Shown here: positions 26,750 through 37,700 of the stretch, piece after piece
Layout: each line of letters begins with the position of its first letter
Position numbering within the stretch: position 1 is the first letter of the stretch
Assembly: GCA_022824305.1 (NCBI GenBank)
Contig: JAJEAD010000087.1
Span: forward strand, 1-64,000
Length of the DNA: 64,000 nucleotides
Source of the DNA: Gammaproteobacteria bacterium
GTDB taxonomy: Bacteria > Pseudomonadota > Gammaproteobacteria > HK1
Reading direction: 5' to 3'
Notes under the pieces: model-generated
What the model was told of the DNA's origin: nothing
What the model saw: only the letters and a program-made list of their open reading frames with translations
Databases searched by the model: none
Translations under genes and position numbers: made by a program

Positions 26750-28042
26750 GTGACGGCCCGCCCCTTCATCCCCGCCCCTCTCGGCGGCGCGGCATCGAGT
26801 GATCCCTTCACCTACCGCGATGGCGTCCTGCACGCGGAAGAGATCTCGCTGCACGAGATTGCGAACCGCTTCGGCACACCCTGCTACGTGTATTCCCGCG
26901 CGGGGCTGGAAGCGCGCTGGACCGACTTCGACCGGGCCTTCGCCGAGCACGAGCACCTGATCTGTTTCGCCGTGAAGGCGAACGGAAATCTCGCGGTGCT
27001 CGATGTCCTCGCCCGGCTCGGCTCCGGCTTCGACATCGTGTCCGGCGGGGAGCTTGCGCGCGTGCAGGCGGCGGGGGGACGCACCGACCGGGTGATCTTC
27101 TCCGGCTGCGGCAAGTCGCGCGAAGAGCTTCGCCTTGCCCTCGAAGCGGGTATCCGGTGCTTCAACGTCGAGTCGAGCGGCGAGCTCGAGCGCCTCGCAG
27201 AGACCGCCGCCGCGCTCGGCGTGCGCGCGCCGGTGTCGCTGCGGGTCAATCCCGACATCGATGCCCGCACGCATCCGTACATCGCCACCGGCCTGAAGGA
27301 GAACAAGTTCGGCATCCCCATCGAGGAGGCGCGGGCCCTGGCCGCCCGGGGCCGCGCGCTCGGGTCAGTCGAAGTCGTGGGCATCGGAGCGCACATCGGA
27401 TCGCAACAGACCTCGACCGGTCCCTTCCGGGATTCGGTGCAGAGAATGCTCGCCCTGGCCGACCGGCTTCGCGCGGACGGCGTGCCACTGCGCTTCCTCA
27501 ACGCGGGCGGAGGGATGGGGGTGCGCTACCGCGACGAGACGGCGCCCGAGGCGACGGAGTTCGCCGCCGCGGTCGGCGACCGTGTCGCCGCGCGGGGTCT
27601 GGAGCTCCTCGTGGAGCCCGGCCGGGCGCTCGTGGCCGGGGCGGGGGTTCTGCTCACCCGGGTGGAGTACCGCAAGCGCAACGGCGCCCGCGACTTCGCC
27701 ATATGCGACGCGGCGATGAACGACCTGTTGCGGCCCGCGCTCTACGACGCGTGGCACGACGTGATCGGGGTCGAGGAGAGGGCGCCCTCGGAGTCCGTGG
27801 TGGACGTGGTCGGTCCGGTGTGCGAGTCCGGCGACTTCCTCGCCCGGCAGCGCCCGCTGGCCGTCGATGCGGGAGACCTCCTCGCGGTGGGGAACGCCGG
27901 GGCCTACGGGTTCGTCATGAGCTCGAACTACAACGCGCGACCCCGTGCGGCCGAAGTGATGGTGGATGGCGGCCGAGCCCACCTGGTTCGGCCCCGCGAG
28001 CGGATCGGAGACCTGTTCTCGTCGGAGTCGCGTCTCCCCTGA
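26750..28042 (+). CDS. lysA: diaminopimelate decarboxylase
   Basis: This 430-residue protein is an alanine-racemase-fold PLP enzyme with the PLP lysine K76 (FAVKANGN), the Gly-rich FLNAGGGMGV, EPGRALVAGAG and the CESGD segment with the partner-site Cys (about 357-361). It makes L-lysine from meso-DAP in the last step of the pathway. Start is GTG; no strong ribosome site is visible and coupling to lptM is possible. dapF, often next in gammaproteobacteria, is not here. Confidence 0.95.
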   Translation: MTARPFIPAPLGGAASSDPFTYRDGVLHAEEISLHEIANRFGTPCYVYSRAGLEARWTDFDRAFAEHEHLICFAVKANGNLAVLDVLARLGSGFDIVSGGELARVQAAGGRTDRVIFSGCGKSREELRLALEAGIRCFNVESSGELERLAETAAALGVRAPVSLRVNPDIDARTHPYIATGLKENKFGIPIEEARALAARGRALGSVEVVGIGAHIGSQQTSTGPFRDSVQRMLALADRLRADGVPLRFLNAGGGMGVRYRDETAPEATEFAAAVGDRVAARGLELLVEPGRALVAGAGVLLTRVEYRKRNGARDFAICDAAMNDLLRPALYDAWHDVIGVEERAPSESVVDVVGPVCESGDFLARQRPLAVDAGDLLAVGNAGAYGFVMSSNYNARPRAAEVMVDGGRAHLVRPRERIGDLFSSESRLP

Positions 28043-28134
28043 ACGCGCCTTCGCGCCCGCGCTCCGGTCCGCATACGGGGTGGGCCGGGTCGGGCGCGCG
28101 TTCCCGCGCCCCACGCCGGGGGTAGAATGAAGCC

Positions 28135-29178
28135 ATGGCACACTCGCCCAAAGCGGTCGCCCTCATATCAGGAGGGCTCGACTCGATGCTCGCGGCCCGG
28201 GTCATGCTCGACCAGGGAGTGCACGTCGAAGGCCTGAACTTCTTCACCGGATTCTGCGTGGAGGGTCACACCCACGCGATCCGCCGGAAGGACCAGGCGA
28301 AACCCAAGCGCAACAACGCGCTCTGGGTGGCGGAGACGCTCGGCATCAAGCTCCACTTCATCGACGTCGTCGAGCCCTACAAGCAGATCGTGCTCAACCC
28401 CCGGCACGGTTACGGCGCGCACCTCAACCCCTGTCTCGACTGCAAGTCCTTCATGGTGGGCAGGGCCTACGAGTGGATGGAGCCCCGCGGCTTCGACTTC
28501 GTGGTGACCGGCGAGGTGATCGGACAGCGTCCGAAGTCCCAGCGCCGCGACACCATGCCGGTGGTCGCGCGCGAGTCGGGCGCCGGCGACCGGCTCCTGC
28601 GCCCCCTCTGCGCCAGGCATCTGCCGCCCACGCTGCCCGAGCGCGAGGGCTGGGTGGATCGGGAGGCGCTGTACGACTTTCACGGCCGCTCGCGCAAGCC
28701 GCAGATGGCGCTCGCCAGGCACTTCGGCATCGAGGATTACGCCCAGCCCGCGGGTGGTTGCTGCTTCCTCACCAATGCCCACTACTCCGCGAAGCTCGAG
28801 GATCTGTGGCGCTCCCGCGGCGCCCGGGACTACGAGCTCGACGACATCATGCTCCTCAAGGTGGGCCGGCACTTGCGCCCGCGCCCGAACTTCAAGCTCG
28901 TGGTTGCCCGCGAGGAGGGTGAGAACCGCTTCCTGCGCGGATACCGTTACCGGTTCACGCATCTGAGGACCCTCAGTCACGAAGGTCCCCTCGCGATGCT
29001 GGACGGCGCCCCCGACGAGGGCGATCTGGAGCTCGCGGCCCGACTCGTCGCCCGCTTCAGTCAGGGACGCGATGCAGAGCGGGTGCAGGTGGAGATAACG
29101 GTGCGCGGACGGGAGCCCAGGGTCTTGACGGTGCCGCCGCTGCCGCCTTCCGAGATCCCCGCGCAGTGGTACATCTGA
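28135..29178 (+). CDS. MnmA-like PP-loop ATPase, putative sulfur transferase
   Basis: This 347-residue protein has the PP-loop SGGLDS (12-17) that adenylates a substrate carbonyl, a Cys pair at C100/C103 (NPCLDCK), the block GEVIGQRPKSQRR, and C209/C210 (PAGGCC). The family is annotated loosely as tRNA 2-thiouridylase-like and is distinct from true MnmA. It probably makes a thiolated tRNA or small molecule. The stop overlaps the tusA-like start (TGATG), which strongly suggests the two work together as sulfur donor and thiolase. The product is unknown. Confidence 0.75.
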   Translation: MAHSPKAVALISGGLDSMLAARVMLDQGVHVEGLNFFTGFCVEGHTHAIRRKDQAKPKRNNALWVAETLGIKLHFIDVVEPYKQIVLNPRHGYGAHLNPCLDCKSFMVGRAYEWMEPRGFDFVVTGEVIGQRPKSQRRDTMPVVARESGAGDRLLRPLCARHLPPTLPEREGWVDREALYDFHGRSRKPQMALARHFGIEDYAQPAGGCCFLTNAHYSAKLEDLWRSRGARDYELDDIMLLKVGRHLRPRPNFKLVVAREEGENRFLRGYRYRFTHLRTLSHEGPLAMLDGAPDEGDLELAARLVARFSQGRDAERVQVEITVRGREPRVLTVPPLPPSEIPAQWYI

Positions 29179-29447
29179 TGGCGGACGAGGATGCGGGGCG
29201 GCGCCTGACGGCGGCCGTTCACGACCTCGACGCTCGCGGCCTGCTCTGCCCGCTGCCCGTCATTCGCACCCAGGATCGCGTGAGCGGGCTGCGACCCGGC
29301 GAGCGCCTCCGGGTGCGCTGCACGGATCCCGGCACCGAGAGCGATGTCCCGGCGTGGTGCCGCATCAATGGCCACCGGATTATCGGGATCGAGAGGGAGC
29401 GGGACGAGATCGCGATCACGCTCGAAGTCGGCGGCGGCTCCTCGTGA
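29178..29447 (+). CDS. TusA/SirA-family sulfur carrier protein
   Basis: This 89-residue protein has the TusA fold with the Cys-Pro-x-Pro motif at C24 (LLCPLPVIR); the Cys carries a persulfide. TusA relays sulfur to tRNA thiolation and, in sulfur oxidisers, into oxidation pathways. The start overlaps the PP-loop gene stop, so the two are translationally coupled. I infer that this TusA feeds sulfur to the PP-loop enzyme. Confidence 0.85.
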   Translation: MADEDAGRRLTAAVHDLDARGLLCPLPVIRTQDRVSGLRPGERLRVRCTDPGTESDVPAWCRINGHRIIGIERERDEIAITLEVGGGSS

Positions 29448-29665
29448 GCCGCGAAGGGTTGGGGCGCCCGGGTGACCCCGTCCCCGCGTCCCGGGCCGGC
29501 CCGGGGCAGGTTCCGGGTGGGGACGACGGCAGAGAGCGCGTTTCGCGCCGTGCCGGCGGACCGGCCGGCCCGCCCGGAGCCGACGGCGCGGTGGCCGGCA
29601 TCTTTTCCCCGGCGTGAGTCCGCCACCGCTCCCATGAAGCCGGGGACGGCGAGTCCGGGCCGCAC

Positions 29666-30835
29666 ATGAGCGCTTCCGCCCTTCCTGCGAGCGAGCGCTA
29701 CGCGACGATGCGCCGGATCACCCTGGCCGGCGCGGCTCTCGACCTCGGGCTCGGCGTCACCAAGGTCGTCGGCGGAGTGTGGTCGCAGTCCCAGTCCCTC
29801 GTCGCCGACGGGGTGCACTCCCTGTCGGATCTCGTGACCGACGTGCTCGTGCTCTACGCGGCGAAGCACGCCCACGTGCCCCCCGACCTCGAGCATCCCT
29901 ACGGCCATGCGCGCATCGAGACCGCGGCGAGCGCGGTGCTCGGCACGGTGCTGGTGCTCATCGCGGCGGGCATCGTGCTGCACGCGGTAGAGGGCTTCCT
30001 GGACCCGGATCCCCTCGCGGTACCGAAGGCGGCGGCGCTCGCCATTGCGCTCGTCTCGGTACTGTCCAAGGAAGCGATGTATCACTACATGATGCACCAC
30101 GCCAGGCGCCTGACGTCTCCTCTCATGGGAGCCAACGCCTGGCACACCCGCAGCGACGCAATCTCTTCGCTGGTGGTCATCCTCGGAGTCGGCGGCTCGA
30201 TGGCGGGATTCGCCTACCTCGACGCGGTGGCGGCGGTGGTGGTCGCCGCGATGGTCGGGCGAATCGGCTACCGGGTGGCCAAGAGCGGCATGTCGGAGCT
30301 CATCGATACCGGACTGCCCGCCCCGCAGCTCGACGAGTTGCGACGCGTCATCCTGTCCGTGGACGGCGTTTCGGATCTGCACCGCCTGCGCACGCGCCGG
30401 ATGGCGGGGCGAGTGCTGGTCGACGTGCACGTCATCCTCGAAGACCCCCGAATCAGCCTCTCCGAAGGTCATCAGATCAGCGAGGCGGTGCGCCAGGTGC
30501 TCACCCGCGCCGTCGACGAGGTGGACGACGTCACCGTGCACGTGGACCCCGAGGACGATGATGCCTTCGTGCCTGCGCCTCTCCCCACCCGCCGGGAGCT
30601 GCTCGTGCGGCTCGAGGACCGCTTCCGGGCGCTGAGCGCGGCGGCCCGGATTCGCCGCGTGACCGTGCACTACCTCGAGAACCGGATTCACCTCGAGCTC
30701 GAGCTGCCGCTGTCGCTGCTGCGCGAAGGCGAGCGGGCGGAGGATCTCGAGCGGGACTTCGCCCGGGCGCTCGAGTCGGACCCCGACGTGGCGGGGGTGC
30801 GCGTGGTGTACTCGGGTGGCGAGGAAGCAGCGTAG
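29666..30835 (+). CDS. cation diffusion facilitator (CDF) family metal transporter
   Basis: This 389-residue protein has six membrane helices (about 17-215) and the metal-site motifs ADGVHSLSDL (46-55) in helix 2 and HTRSDAISS (about 160-168) in helix 5, then two ferredoxin-like cytoplasmic domains. The C-terminal part (about 305-385) is an extra repeat beyond a standard 300-residue CDF. It exports divalent cations (Fe, Zn, Mn or Cd; ion not assignable). The 218-base gap upstream is GC-rich with no recognised feature. Confidence 0.88.
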   Translation: MSASALPASERYATMRRITLAGAALDLGLGVTKVVGGVWSQSQSLVADGVHSLSDLVTDVLVLYAAKHAHVPPDLEHPYGHARIETAASAVLGTVLVLIAAGIVLHAVEGFLDPDPLAVPKAAALAIALVSVLSKEAMYHYMMHHARRLTSPLMGANAWHTRSDAISSLVVILGVGGSMAGFAYLDAVAAVVVAAMVGRIGYRVAKSGMSELIDTGLPAPQLDELRRVILSVDGVSDLHRLRTRRMAGRVLVDVHVILEDPRISLSEGHQISEAVRQVLTRAVDEVDDVTVHVDPEDDDAFVPAPLPTRRELLVRLEDRFRALSAAARIRRVTVHYLENRIHLELELPLSLLREGERAEDLERDFARALESDPDVAGVRVVYSGGEEAA

Positions 30836-31051
30836 CCGCATCCCTTCCCGAAAGTGCCCGCCGGGCCCTTCTCCGGTCCTGAGCGCCGCCGGCCGAGACT
30901 CCGTACGGTCGAGATTTCTCGCCCGAGCGCACTCCGGCCTGTCTCGCAATGATAGGATTGGGCGGCGTCTGGGCCCCCCGTGCGCCGGAGCTTCGCTCGG
31001 CTGTCTGCAACCGAATGCCTACCGCATCAACACAACAGGAGCCAATCACCC

Positions 31052-32458
31052 ATGTCCGCTGACAGTGCACTCAGTCTGATTCAAGAGCACGATGTGAAGT
31101 TCGTGGATCTCCGCTTCACCGATACCAAGGGGAAGGAGCAGCACGTTTCGGTGCCCTCCTCGCAGGTCGACGAGGATTTCTTCGAAGACGGCAAGATGTT
31201 CGACGGCTCGTCCATCGCCGGCTGGCGAGGCATCCAGGAATCGGACATGGTCCTCATGCCGGATCCCGAGAGCGCGGTGCTCGATCCCTTCACCGACGAG
31301 ACCACTCTGATCCTGCGCTGCGACATTCTCGAACCGAGCACGATGGCGGGCTACGGACGCGATCCCCGCAGCCTCGCACGGCGCGCCGAGGCCTATCTGC
31401 AATCCACCGGGATCGCGGACGCCGCCTACTTCGGGCCGGAGCCGGAGTTCTTCGTGTTCGACAGCGTACGGTGGAACGACGACGTGAGCGGCGCGTTCTT
31501 CAGCATCGATTCCGAAGAGGGGGCCTGGAGTTCCGGCCGCTCCTTCGAGGACGGCAACACCGGTCACCGGCCCAGGATCAAGGGCGGCTACTTTCCCGTG
31601 CCCCCCGTCGACTCGCTGCAGGACCTGCGCTCCGCGATGACTCTCGCGATGGAGGAGATGGGCCTGGTCGTCGAGGTCCACCACCACGAGGTCGCGACCG
31701 CCGGCCAGTGCGAGATCGGGACCCGCTTCGCGTCCCTCGTGCGCAAGGCCGACGAGCTGCAGATCCTCAAGTACTGCGTGCACAACGTCGCGCACACCTA
31801 CGGCAAGACCGCCACCTTCATGCCGAAGCCGCTGGTGGGCGACAACGGCAGCGGCATGCACGTCCACCAGTCCCTCTCGAGGCAGGGCAGCAACATCTTC
31901 TCCGGCGACAAGTACGTCGGCCTCTCGCAGGAGGCCCTGTGGTACATCGGCGGGGTGTTCAAGCACGCCCGCGCCCTGAACGCCTTCACCAACTCCGGAA
32001 CCAACAGCTACAAGCGTCTCGTGCCGGGCTTCGAGGCCCCGGTGCTCCTCGCCTACTCGGGAATGAACCGCTCGGCTTCCGTGCGCATTCCCCACTCGAG
32101 CCCGGCGGGACGGCGGCTGGAGGTGCGCTTCCCGGATTCGAGCGGGAATCCCTACTTCATCTTCGCCGCTCTGATGATGGCCGGTCTGGACGGCATACTG
32201 AACCAGATCGATCCGGGCCCCCCGCTGGACAAGGACCTCTACGACCTTCCTCCCGAGGAAGAGAAGGGCATCGCGACCGTGTGCGCCTCACTCGACCAGG
32301 CGCTGGAGGCGCTCGACCGCGACCGCGAGTTCCTCATCGCCGGCGACGTGTTCAGCCACGATCTGATCGACGCCTACATCGAGCTGAAGATGGAGGAGGT
32401 CACGCGCTTCCGGATGTCGACCCACCCCGTGGAGTTCGACATGTACTACTCCCTGTAG
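31052..32458 (+). CDS. glnA: glutamine synthetase type I
   Basis: This 468-residue protein matches bacterial [37 protein letters not shown], the ATP-site [15 protein letters not shown], and the adenylylation site Tyr397 in DLYDLPPEE, so activity is probably controlled by GlnE. It makes glutamine from glutamate and ammonia. AGGAG lies about ten bases before the ATG. I saw no -24/-12 sigma-54 promoter and no adjacent glnL/glnG. A strong hairpin follows the stop. Confidence 0.97.
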   Translation: MSADSALSLIQEHDVKFVDLRFTDTKGKEQHVSVPSSQVDEDFFEDGKMFDGSSIAGWRGIQESDMVLMPDPESAVLDPFTDETTLILRCDILEPSTMAGYGRDPRSLARRAEAYLQSTGIADAAYFGPEPEFFVFDSVRWNDDVSGAFFSIDSEEGAWSSGRSFEDGNTGHRPRIKGGYFPVPPVDSLQDLRSAMTLAMEEMGLVVEVHHHEVATAGQCEIGTRFASLVRKADELQILKYCVHNVAHTYGKTATFMPKPLVGDNGSGMHVHQSLSRQGSNIFSGDKYVGLSQEALWYIGGVFKHARALNAFTNSGTNSYKRLVPGFEAPVLLAYSGMNRSASVRIPHSSPAGRRLEVRFPDSSGNPYFIFAALMMAGLDGILNQIDPGPPLDKDLYDLPPEEEKGIATVCASLDQALEALDRDREFLIAGDVFSHDLIDAYIELKMEEVTRFRMSTHPVEFDMYYSL

Positions 32459-32470
32459 CCTCGTCCGCGC

Positions 32471-32494
32471 CGCTCCCGCCCCGTGGCGGGAGCG
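32471..32494. terminator. perfect hairpin after glnA
   Basis: CGCTCCCGCC (32471-32480) pairs fully with GGCGGGAGCG (32485-32494) across a four-base loop, 12 bases after the glnA stop and before the convergent trpEG end. There is no U-run, so termination might need Rho or rest on the stem alone. It can serve both strands. Confidence 0.6.
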
Positions 32495-32579
32495 GTGTCG
32501 TCCCCGGGGGTTCTCTCCGGGAGAGCGCGCCTCGCGACGCCGGTCGGTGAGACAGCGCGGCTGGCTCAGGCGTGGCGTT

Positions 32580-34745
32580 TCAGGGGCAGAAGGCGCTGAC
32601 CACGTTGTGCACCAGGCGCATGCCTGCCCCGCCCGCGAGGCTCATGATCGACTCGGGGTGGAACTGCACCGCGGCGACGGGCAGTTCCCGGTGCTCGATC
32701 GCCATCACGACGCCGTCGGCGCTCCGCGCGGTGAGCTCGAAGCACTCGGGCAGGGTGTCGGGCCTCGCGAAGAGCGAGTGGTAGCGTCCCGCCTCGAAGC
32801 GTCCCGGCAACCCTTCCAGCAGGCGACCGCCGAGCACCGTCACCTCGCTCGCCTTGCCGTGCATGGGCACTTCGAGGGTGTCGAGGTGTCCGCCGTAGTG
32901 GACCACGAGACCCTGCAGTCCGAGGCAGACGCCGAAGATGGGGAGTCCCTCGGCGAGCGCCATCGCGATGGTCTCGTCCAGCGCGAAATCCTCGGGCCGC
33001 CCGGGTCCCGGCGAGAGCAGCACCAGGTCGGGCCGCGCCTCTCGCAGGCGTTCGCACGGGAAGCCGCTGCGGAAGGTGACGACCTCCGCCCCGGTCTGCC
33101 GGAAGTACCCGGCGAGGGTGTGCACGAAGGAATCCTCGTGGTCCACCATGACGATGCGCTTGCCGGCGCCGGGAAGCGGATGCGTGTCCCCCGCCTGCAG
33201 CGGATCTTCCTCCGGGCGGCGGATCGCGTCGAGAAGGGCGCTCGCCTTGAGGCGGGTCTCGGCCTCCTCCGCGTCGGGGTCGGACTCGAAGAGCAGGGTC
33301 GCTCCGGCACGCACCGATGCGATCCCCTCCTCGATGTGCACGGTGCGCAGCGTCAATCCGGTGTTGAGGTTTCCGTTGAAGCCGACGAAGCCGAGCGCCC
33401 CGCCGTACCAGCGCCGCGGGGAACGCTCGTGGTCCTCGATGAACTGGATTGCGTGCTGCTTGGGCGCGCCGGTAACCGTAACCGCCCACGCATGGGCGAG
33501 GAACGCGTCGAGCGCATCGAACTCGTCGCGCAGCTCGCCCACCACGTGGTCCACGGTGTGGATCAGGCGCGAGTACATCTCGATCTGCCTCCGGCCGATG
33601 ACCCGCACGCTGCCGGGGACGCACACCCGGGACTTGTCGTTGCGGTCGACGTCGGTGCACATGGTGAGCTCCGACTCGTCCTTCTTCGAGTTGAGCAGAG
33701 CGAGAATCTGCGTGGAGTCCTCGATCGGGCTTGCCCCGCGCGCGATGGTGCCCGAGATGGGGCACGTCTCCACCCGGCGCCCGTCCACCCGCACGTACAT
33801 CTCCGGCGATGCGGCGACCAGGTACTCCTGCTCGCCGAGGTTGAGGAGCGCCCCGTAGGGAGCCGGGTTGCGGCGGCGGAGGCGGCGGAACACTTCCGAA
33901 GGCGGGGCGGGAGACGCCTGGTAGAAGTTCTGTCCGGGCACCACCTCGAAGAGGTCGCCGCGCGCGAAGGCCTCGATCGCGGCTCTGACCGTCTCTTCGT
34001 ACTCTCCCAGGCCGTGGTCGCAGCGCGGCGCGGCGCCGGTTGCAGGCGTATAGCTCTCCTGCGTTCCCACGCGGGGCAGGTCGCCGGTCGTCGCGCCCCC
34101 GAACCCGAAGTCGTAGAGGAAGCGGGTCGCACGCTGGGCCTGGTGGTCGACGACGAGGATGTCGTCGGGGAGATAGAGCACAAGGTCGCGCTCGCCTTCG
34201 CCGCGTGCCATCTCCAGGCGGATTGCCTCGAACTGGAACGCGAGCTCATAGCCGAAGGCGCCATAGAAGCCGAGGTGGGGCTCCTCGGGGTGGGCGAAGA
34301 GGGCGACGAGCGCCCGGACCACCGAAAACACGGTGGGCTGGCGGCTGCGCAGCTCTTCGGGAAACCAGTCGTCGCTTTGCCGTATCCTCCCCCGCGCGAA
34401 CGCGGCCTCCGCCTCCAGGCCCTCCACCGCGTCGCAGTCGCGCAGCGCGGCTTCCACCGCCGGGATCAGGACGCGGCCTCTCCCGTTCAGCGCGGACACC
34501 CGAAAGGCGCGGCCCCGCCCCTCGATCGCGAGAGGGGGATCGACGAATCCCATGTCCCAGCGCGTGTATCGACCCGGGTACTCGTAGGAGGAGGCGAGCG
34601 CCACGCCGCGCCGCTCGTCGAGCGCGTCGACCAGCGCCTCGATCGCGTCCTCGTAGGGCTCACCCTGCCGCGTGCGCCGGATGCGCACGCCGCCCGCGCT
34701 CGAGTACTCGTCGGTGCGGTCTTCCGCCTTCGCTTTCTTGTTCAT
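32580..34745 (-). CDS. trpEG: fused anthranilate synthase (TrpE-TrpG)
   Basis: This 721-residue protein joins a chorismate-using TrpE domain (about 1-505, with CPISGTIARG, TVTGAPKQHAIQFIE and GFNGNLNTGLTLR) to a class I glutamine amidotransferase (about 525-721). The amidotransferase triad is C607 (FGVCLG), H696 and E698 (QFHPES). It makes anthranilate for tryptophan. The single-chain form is usual in alphaproteobacteria such as Rhizobium and less common in gammaproteobacteria. A phenazine-type PhzE is the alternative, but no phenazine genes are nearby. It is divergent from the ABC gene with 52 bases between. Confidence 0.9.
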   Translation of the reverse strand: MNKKAKAEDRTDEYSSAGGVRIRRTRQGEPYEDAIEALVDALDERRGVALASSYEYPGRYTRWDMGFVDPPLAIEGRGRAFRVSALNGRGRVLIPAVEAALRDCDAVEGLEAEAAFARGRIRQSDDWFPEELRSRQPTVFSVVRALVALFAHPEEPHLGFYGAFGYELAFQFEAIRLEMARGEGERDLVLYLPDDILVVDHQAQRATRFLYDFGFGGATTGDLPRVGTQESYTPATGAAPRCDHGLGEYEETVRAAIEAFARGDLFEVVPGQNFYQASPAPPSEVFRRLRRRNPAPYGALLNLGEQEYLVAASPEMYVRVDGRRVETCPISGTIARGASPIEDSTQILALLNSKKDESELTMCTDVDRNDKSRVCVPGSVRVIGRRQIEMYSRLIHTVDHVVGELRDEFDALDAFLAHAWAVTVTGAPKQHAIQFIEDHERSPRRWYGGALGFVGFNGNLNTGLTLRTVHIEEGIASVRAGATLLFESDPDAEEAETRLKASALLDAIRRPEEDPLQAGDTHPLPGAGKRIVMVDHEDSFVHTLAGYFRQTGAEVVTFRSGFPCERLREARPDLVLLSPGPGRPEDFALDETIAMALAEGLPIFGVCLGLQGLVVHYGGHLDTLEVPMHGKASEVTVLGGRLLEGLPGRFEAGRYHSLFARPDTLPECFELTARSADGVVMAIEHRELPVAAVQFHPESIMSLAGGAGMRLVHNVVSAFCP

Positions 34746-34797
34746 GCTTTCTCTTGGAGGTCGTTATCGTCGGGAGCGCGGGACATAATGGTGCATC

Positions 34798-37700
34798 ATG
34801 TTCTTCGATCGTCGCTTGTGGGAGTTCACCGAAGGAGTCCGGGGCCGCATCGCCTTCGTGGTCGGCGCCGGAATCCTCGCGTCGGTGGTCGGGATTCTGC
34901 GTCTCGCGCTGCTGGGCTGGCTGGTGGCGGCGCTCTACCGCGGCGCGAGCCTCGCAGAGCTGGGCCCGGCCGTCGCGCTGGTGGCGGGGGTCATGGTGTT
35001 GCGCGGCGCGCTCGAGCACTGGCGGACGATGATCGCACATCGCACCGCGGCGCGCGTCCAGCTCTCGCTGCGGCAACGCCTCTTCGACCAGGTGGTGCGT
35101 CTGGGGCCGGCCTACTTCGGCCTGGAGCGCACCGGCGAGGTCCTGCTCTCGGTGGTGGAGGGAGTCGAGCAGCTCGAGACCTGGTTCGGCCAGTACCTGC
35201 CGCAGCTCTTCGTTGCCGCCCTCACGCCCTTCGTGGTGTTCGCGATGATGGCCTTCGTCGATCTGCCGAGCGCCGGCATCCTGCTCGCCTTCGCGATGGT
35301 GTCCCTGATCGCGCCGGGCGCCTTCCATCGCTGGGACGTGCGCAACAGCGGCCGCCGCCAGCGGGCCTACTCCGCGTTCGCGGCGGAGTTCCTCGACGCG
35401 GTGCAAGGGCTCGCCACCCTCAAGGCCTTCGGGCAGGGCGCGGAGCGCGGGCGTCTGCTCGCCGATCGCGCACACGAGGTGTTCCGCACCACGATGTGGG
35501 TCCTCGCCACCAATACCCTGACCCGGGGCATCACCGATACCGGGATCGCGGTGGGTGCGGCGGTGGCGCTCGCCTTCGGGGCGTGGCGGGTGAGCGCGGG
35601 CACGATGGAGCTCGGCGCCCTCCTGATCGTGCTGATGATGGGCATCGAGGTGTTCCGCCCGCAGCGCGAGCTGCGAGAGCTCCTCCACCAGGGGATGATC
35701 GGCCAGTCCGCCGCCCAGGGCATCGTGCAGGTGCTCGACGCGGCGCCGGTGGTCGAGCCCAACCTCGACGCGCCCCGCGTCGAGTCGATGCCCGCCACGC
35801 TGCGCTTCGAAGGCGTCGCCTTCACCTATCCGGGCGGCCGGCGTCCGGCCCATCGCCGTCTCGACTTCGCGGTTGCGGAGGGCGAGCGGGTCGGGTTCGT
35901 GGGCGAGAGCGGCGCCGGGAAGACCACCATCGTGCGGCTGCTGATGCGCTTCTACGACCCGGAAGCGGGCGCGGTCCGCGTGGGCGGACACGATCTCCGC
36001 ACCCTTCACCCCGAGGACCTGCACCGCCAGATTGCGGTGGTGAACCAGGACACCTACCTCTTCCACGGCACGGTGGAGGACAACCTGCGGCTGGGCAAGC
36101 CGGACGCGAGCGCGGCCGAGCTCGAGGAGGCCGCGAGGGCGTCCAACGCGCACGAGTTCATCGTCCGCCTTCCGCAGGGCTACGACACGGTGGTGGGCGA
36201 ACGAGGCATCCGCCTCTCGGGCGGACAGCGCCAGCGGGTCGCGATCGCCCGGGCCCTGCTGCGCGATGCGCCGATCCTGGTGCTCGACGAAGCGCTCTCC
36301 GCGGTGGACGCACAGAACGAGGCGGTGATCCAGGAAGCGCTGGATCGCCTCATGCAGGGGCGCACCAGCCTCATCTTCGCCCACCGGCTCTCGAGCGTGA
36401 TCGGAGCCGACCGCATCCTCGTCCTCGACAAGGGCGGGGTCGTCGAGTCCGGCACCCACCTCGAGCTGATGGAACGTCGCGGTCACTACCATGCCCTCAT
36501 GTCGGCGCAGGCGCAGGAAGGCGCGAGCGTGGACGAGGCGATGCGCAGCCTCGGCGGCGAATCGGAGCCGGAGAGCACCGGCGCGCCACCGGCCTACGAG
36601 GCGAGCCTCGAGCCCACCGACGCCATAGTGGAGGCGAAAGCGCTGGGCTGGCTCGCCGCCTTCCGGGAGCTCTTTACCTACATCGTGCCGTGGAAGGCCA
36701 AGCTCGCGGCCACATTCTCGTTCGGGATCCTGCGGGTCGCGTGCCTGATCGGGGTGGGAGTGTTCAGCGCGCTCACGGTGGCGGCGGTGAAGACGGGCGA
36801 GCCCTACGGGGGATACCTGCTGGCGCTGGGACTCGTCGCACCCTTCGCGGGGCTCCTGCACTGGCTCGAGTCCTGGTTCGCCCACGACATGGCCTTTCGC
36901 CTCCTCGCGGAGATGCGTATCGCCCTGTTCCGCAAGCTCGACCGGCTGGCGCCGGCCTACCTGGTACGCCGGCGCACCGGAGACCTGGTGGCGATGGCGA
37001 CTCACGACGTCGAGCTGGTCGAGTACTTCTTCGCCCACACCGTCACTCCGGCCTTCGTGGCGGTGCTCGTGCCGATGGCGGTGATCGGAGTGCTCATGCA
37101 TCACGGCTGGCTGCTCGCGATCGCCCTCGTTCCCTTCCTCGTCGTGGTGGGCCTGAGCCCGGTTCTCTCGCGCCGGCGCCTCGACCACCTCGGCTCCCGG
37201 GCCCGGGAGGCGCTCGGGAACCTCAACGCGCACACGGTGGACACCATCCAGGGCCTCGGGGAGATCGCGGCCTTCGAGCACGCGCCCATCCGCCGCGCCC
37301 AGTTCGTCGACCGCGCGACCCGCCACCTCGAGATCCGCCTGCCCTTCTTTCGCGATCTCACCTTCCAGAAGGCGCTGCTCGAGACCGCCACCGGTCTCGG
37401 AGGCCTGGTCGTGGTCGCGGCGGCGGTGCACCTGACCCACAACGACGGGCTCGCGAGCGAGCTCGTTCCCCTGCTCACCCTGCTCGCGATGTCCGCGTTT
37501 CTGCCCGTCTCCGAGATCGCCCAGATCGGACGCCAGCTCGCCGATACCCTGGGCTCGACCCGGAGGCTCTACGCGGTGCGCACCGAGAAGGTCGTGGTGG
37601 ATGACGGGCCGGGCGCCGAGCCCGTGCCGGGGGCGCCCGCGCTCGAGTTCGAGCACGTCGGATTCGAGTACCTGCGCGGCCGGCCGGTGCTTCGCGATCT

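Noticed and set aside
30836-31051. Sigma-54 promoter for glnA
   Set aside because: I looked for the -24/-12 TGGC-N8-TGC pattern and found no convincing match.
32547-37604. A 5-kb open frame running across trpEG and into the ABC exporter on the plus strand
   Set aside because: It is a codon-bias shadow: the amino-acid content is Arg/His/Gly-heavy with no family features, while trpEG (minus) and the ABC exporter (plus, another frame) have full conserved motifs.
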